Source of the DNA: Sulfurimonas sp.
GTDB taxonomy: Bacteria; Campylobacterota; Campylobacteria; Campylobacterales; Sulfurimonadaceae
Length of the DNA stretch: 6,097 bases
Assembly (NCBI GenBank): GCA_021107375.1
Contig: JAIOSY010000151.1
Span: 1 to 6,097 of the forward strand
Direction of reading: 5' to 3'
Both the position numbers and the translations under genes were made by a program. Below are positions 3,909 to 6,097 of the stretch, piece after piece. A model generated the notes under the pieces. That model saw only the letters and a program-made list of their open reading frames with translations. It did no database searches and had not been told where the DNA came from. Positions within the stretch are counted from its first letter, which is position 1; each line of letters begins with the position of its first letter.

Positions 3909-3924
3909 ACTTATTACTATAAGT
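3909..3924. repeat. Inverted repeat ACTTAT-TACT-ATAAGT
   Basis: Perfect 6-bp arms with a 4-nt loop. The related arms TTAAGT/ACTTAA (3879-3884, 3892-3897) lie just upstream, so ACTTA occurs in a nested set of four half-sites within 46 bp. Confidence 0.45.
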
Positions 3925-3945
3925 CAATATGACAAAAATAAACAC

Positions 3946-3951
3946 GAGGAG
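3946..3951 (+). promoter_or_regulatory. Ribosome binding site that sets the accessory gene start
   Basis: GAGGAG lies 7 nt before the ATG at 3959. The in-frame ATG at 3929 has no such site, so 3959 is the likely start. Confidence 0.8.
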
Positions 3952-3958
3952 AAATATT

Positions 3959-4297
3959 ATGTATGAAAATACTCACAGTGCAACATATACACAAGAGTCC
4001 ATTAAAGTAAAAAAAGGTCGTCCTAGCAGAGAAGAAGAGCTGTTTAACAGGATAAAAAAATCTCAAAATAAACTAAAGTTGGAAAAAGAGAAGCTTCGCA
4101 AAAAGCTAAAAGAGGAAGAGGATAAATTAAAAGCTAAAATCAAAAGAGAGGAGGATTTAATTAATACTCAAATGAAAATAGCTAAAGAGGCTACAGATAA
4201 AAAAGTAGCTTCAATTGTCAGAAAATATTGGAATACTGACAACTCCTTGGAAGATTTAGAACTTCAGCTTGAGGATATTCTAGGAGAGAGAGTATGA
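3959..4297 (+). CDS. Coiled-coil mobilization accessory protein
   Basis: 112 residues. After a 15-residue polar N-terminus comes KVKKGRPSREEEL (16-28), containing an AT-hook-like GRP preceded by lysines, then a long uninterrupted Lys/Glu helix (about 25-82) with Leu/Ile at coiled-coil spacing, and a C-terminal segment VASIVRKYWNTDNSLEDLELQLEDILGER (83-111). It resembles in layout the small DNA-binding accessory proteins encoded just before relaxase genes, which bind oriT and help the relaxase nick. I cannot assign it to TrwA, TraD or MobC families by sequence. Its stop overlaps the relaxase ATG (ATGA, 4294-4297), indicating translational coupling and probably a functional partnership. The start at 3959 has an excellent ribosome site; an upstream in-frame ATG at 3929 would add ten residues. 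Likely autoregulates through the repeats upstream (inference). Confidence 0.75.
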   Translation: MYENTHSATYTQESIKVKKGRPSREEELFNRIKKSQNKLKLEKEKLRKKLKEEEDKLKAKIKREEDLINTQMKIAKEATDKKVASIVRKYWNTDNSLEDLELQLEDILGERV

Positions 4298-6097
4298 AGA
4301 TAGCTTCTATATCAAGTAGTTCTGCTAAAAACTACTATTACGAGAAAGATCCAATTTTCAATAACAATCAAGAGGGCAATAATTTAGAGTGGCATGGTAA
4401 ATTATCAGAACATTTTGGACTAAAAGGTAGTGAAGTTACCCCTGAAGAGTTTTCTAATTTACTTGAAGGCAAAGATCCTCAAGGAACGCAGCTATTAAAT
4501 CGTGCTGCTAATACTACAAATGGTAGTGAGAACGCAATATTCGACGCTCCTTTATCTGCCCCAAAATCGATATCTATCTTAGCATTGAATCATGATAGTA
4601 GGTTAATTGAAGCACATGAAAAAGCTGTGCAATCAACGATTGAAAAGCTTGAAAGTGATTATGCAAAAGTAAGAGGATTTGAAAAGCAAGAAGACGGTTC
4701 AAGCCAAAGAGTATCAAGAGATAGCAATAACCTACTTATTGCTAGTGCTAAACATTCTGTATCAAGAGCTACTGAAGGAAATGCACCAGATCCTTCCCTA
4801 CATAGTCATGTACTTGCGTTTAATATGAGTTTTGATCAAAAAGATAATAAATTTAAAGCACTTGACGCAAGTGATCTGTTTAAAGATCAAAGATTGATAA
4901 ATCAAGTTTACAAATCAGAACTTGCAAAGGAAGTTACAAATCTAGGATATGCAATAGAACAAAAAGCCTATGGAAATTTTGATATAAAAATGGATCAAGA
5001 AATTATAGATAATTTTTCAAAAAGGCATATGGAAATAAAAGGCACTATGCAGGATAGAGGTCTTGAATCTGTAAAGGACGAGGTATATATTCAACACACT
5101 TTAAAATCTGAAAAGAAAGACTATGATAGTATTGATTTAAAAAAAAATTGGAGTGAGCAGTTAAAAGGCTTAGATATTGAGGGAGCTAAAAGTTTTAAGG
5201 AATTAGCGAACAGTGCAAAATCTACTGATAAGGGTTTTCAATTTAAAAATGAGAAAGAGGTGCTTGAAAAAGCAGCTTCACTTTTATCTGAGAATGAAGC
5301 AAAGTTCTCAAAAAAAGATTTATTGCTTAACAGTTCAAGAATATCATTAGGACAATTTAGTATTAATGATCTTGAAAAAGAGCTAAACAATGTTAATAAA
5401 ACAGGTCAAACCTATGGTTCAGCAATTAAAAAAGTTGACGATAAGACTTTTACTACTAAATCTATGCACATGATTGAGAGAAGTAATATTAGAATCCTAA
5501 AGAACCAAGTTCAAAGTGAGCCAATTATGAGTGATAAAGTAGCTCATGAAATGATAGATAAATATGAAGCTAAGAAAGGATTTTCACTTACGCATGGTCA
5601 AAGAACTGCCACAAAAGAATTTTTAAGTTCTAAGAGCCAGTTCATAGCAATACAAGGAAATAGTGGAGTTGGGAAAACAACTATGTTAGACAGCCTTAGA
5701 ATGGCGAATGAAGAACAGGGAAGTAAGGTGTCTATAGAAGTCTTAGCTCCTACAGGAAAAGCTGCATTAGAGGCAAAAGAAGCTAGTGGATTAAAAGCTT
5801 CAACAGTAGATTCTTTTTTAATGAGGAAAAGTGAAGATAGCAAAAAAGATAAAATATATGTTGTAGACGAAACTTCAATGCTAGATACTAAAAAAGCCAA
5901 TCAGTTACTTAAACGAGCTGAGTCAGAAGGCTCAAGAGTGTTTTTTCTTGGGGATTCTAAACAATTATCTAGCGTAGGTGCTGGAGACTTCTTTAATCAA
6001 CTTAAACAAAATACTCAAACAGTTGAAGTGACTCAATCTCTTAGACAAAAGAATGATATTCAAAAAGAGATAGTAGCTGCTGCTTCAAAAAAAGATA
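4294..6097 (+). CDS. mobF: MobF-family relaxase-helicase (TrwC/TraI type), 3' end outside the window
   Basis: 601 codons visible, open at the window edge. Relaxase domain (1 to about 300): tyrosine cluster Y14-Y16 in NYYYEKDP for nicking and covalent attachment to oriT DNA; EWHGKLSEHFGL (32-43); FDAPLSAPKSISIL (83-96); and the metal-binding triad H154, H170 and H172 in DPSLHSHVLAFN. Helicase domain (from about 435): Q-motif-like THGQRTAT, Walker A GNSGVGKTT (455-463), APTGKAA (motif Ia), Walker B DETSML (525-530), GDSKQL (553-558, motif III) and TQSLRQ (580-585), all typical of RecD-like SF1 helicases. Walker A near residue 455 fits the single-helicase layout of TrwC; full proteins are usually 900 or more residues. 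It nicks oriT, stays bound to the 5' end and unwinds the transfer strand. The ATG overlaps the accessory gene's stop. A run of nine A (5139-5147) lies in frame between the domains. Confidence 0.95.
   Translation, partial: MKIASISSSSAKNYYYEKDPIFNNNQEGNNLEWHGKLSEHFGLKGSEVTPEEFSNLLEGKDPQGTQLLNRAANTTNGSENAIFDAPLSAPKSISILALNHDSRLIEAHEKAVQSTIEKLESDYAKVRGFEKQEDGSSQRVSRDSNNLLIASAKHSVSRATEGNAPDPSLHSHVLAFNMSFDQKDNKFKALDASDLFKDQRLINQVYKSELAKEVTNLGYAIEQKAYGNFDIKMDQEIIDNFSKRHMEIKGTMQDRGLESVKDEVYIQHTLKSEKKDYDSIDLKKNWSEQLKGLDIEGAKSFKELANSAKSTDKGFQFKNEKEVLEKAASLLSENEAKFSKKDLLLNSSRISLGQFSINDLEKELNNVNKTGQTYGSAIKKVDDKTFTTKSMHMIERSNIRILKNQVQSEPIMSDKVAHEMIDKYEAKKGFSLTHGQRTATKEFLSSKSQFIAIQGNSGVGKTTMLDSLRMANEEQGSKVSIEVLAPTGKAALEAKEASGLKASTVDSFLMRKSEDSKKDKIYVVDETSMLDTKKANQLLKRAESEGSRVFFLGDSKQLSSVGAGDFFNQLKQNTQTVEVTQSLRQKNDIQKEIVAAASKKD

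Larger units (their letters stand above)
3781..3958. promoter_or_regulatory. Divergent intergenic region, promoters and candidate oriT
   Basis: This 178-bp spacer separates the - strand 77-aa gene from the + strand accessory-relaxase operon. It holds a diverged direct repeat (GATTTTCAT at 3830-3838 and 3871-3879), inverted repeats TTAAGT/ACTTAA (3879-3897) and ACTTAT/ATAAGT (3909-3924), and a CGCACT direct repeat (3898-3903, 3906-3911). MobF oriTs often lie next to the accessory and relaxase genes and contain such inverted repeats and accessory-protein sites. No known nic consensus was recognised, so oriT is inferred. Confidence 0.4.

Noticed and set aside
3929..3958. Upstream ATG start for the accessory gene
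   Set aside because: No ribosome site; GAGGAG is correctly placed for the ATG at 3959.
5598..5900. 100-codon ORF on the - strand
   Set aside because: Antisense to the helicase motifs of the relaxase, which are unmistakable on the + strand.
1..6097. CRISPR arrays, tRNA or rRNA genes, insertion sequence ends, rep genes
   Set aside because: None seen: no regularly spaced identical repeats, no cloverleaf or rRNA-like sequence, no transposase, and no replication initiator in the window.

Overview
The window is AT-rich, gene-dense, short-gene DNA that looks like part of a mobilizable or conjugative plasmid, or an integrated element of that kind. Base composition, A-rich codons, small A-rich leaders and the style of the signal peptide suggest Campylobacterota (Arcobacter, Sulfurimonas or Sulfurospirillum relatives). 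This is inference from composition and gene content; there is no rRNA or housekeeping gene to confirm it.

Right part (about 3781-6097, + strand): a small mobilization operon. A 112-residue lysine/glutamate-rich coiled-coil protein with a KKGRPS motif (3959-4297) overlaps by ATGA the start of a MobF (TrwC/TraI) relaxase-helicase that runs off the window end (from 4294, 601 codons visible). The relaxase has the N-terminal tyrosine cluster, the three-histidine metal site and the start of a RecD-like SF1 helicase (Walker A, Walker B, motif III). The divergent intergenic region in front (3781-3958) has two related direct repeats 41 bp apart and nested inverted repeats. It holds the promoter region and is the best candidate in the window for oriT or an accessory-protein binding site.

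Left and middle part (24-3780, all - strand): small accessory genes typical of plasmid 'hypothetical' blocks. From right to left they are an unknown 77-aa protein; a standalone protein resembling the ArdC N-terminal ssDNA-binding domain; a small protein with a C-terminal zinc ribbon; a DUF2958 protein; a 19-codon micro-ORF coupled to it; an eight-strand-type outer membrane beta-barrel protein with signal peptide; a protein resembling the small plasmid/phage family with an HGCxSG motif; and an unknown coiled-coil plus beta-rich protein. Several are spaced by 0-1 nt or overlap, so they form short operons (2563-1895 and 954-24), separated by intrinsic terminators at about 2600, 1360 and 3530.

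Two stretches without genes, 955-1376 and 3033-3546, stand out. Both lie upstream of - strand genes, have almost no usable start codons, are rich in inverted repeats, and show a strong G-over-C excess on the + strand, opposite to the neighbouring coding DNA. They may encode + strand RNAs, act as origins, or be structured promoters for the accessory genes. The gene set beside a relaxase (ArdC-like, DUF2958, small acidic proteins) resembles plasmid leading-region or anti-defence blocks, but that role is an inference.
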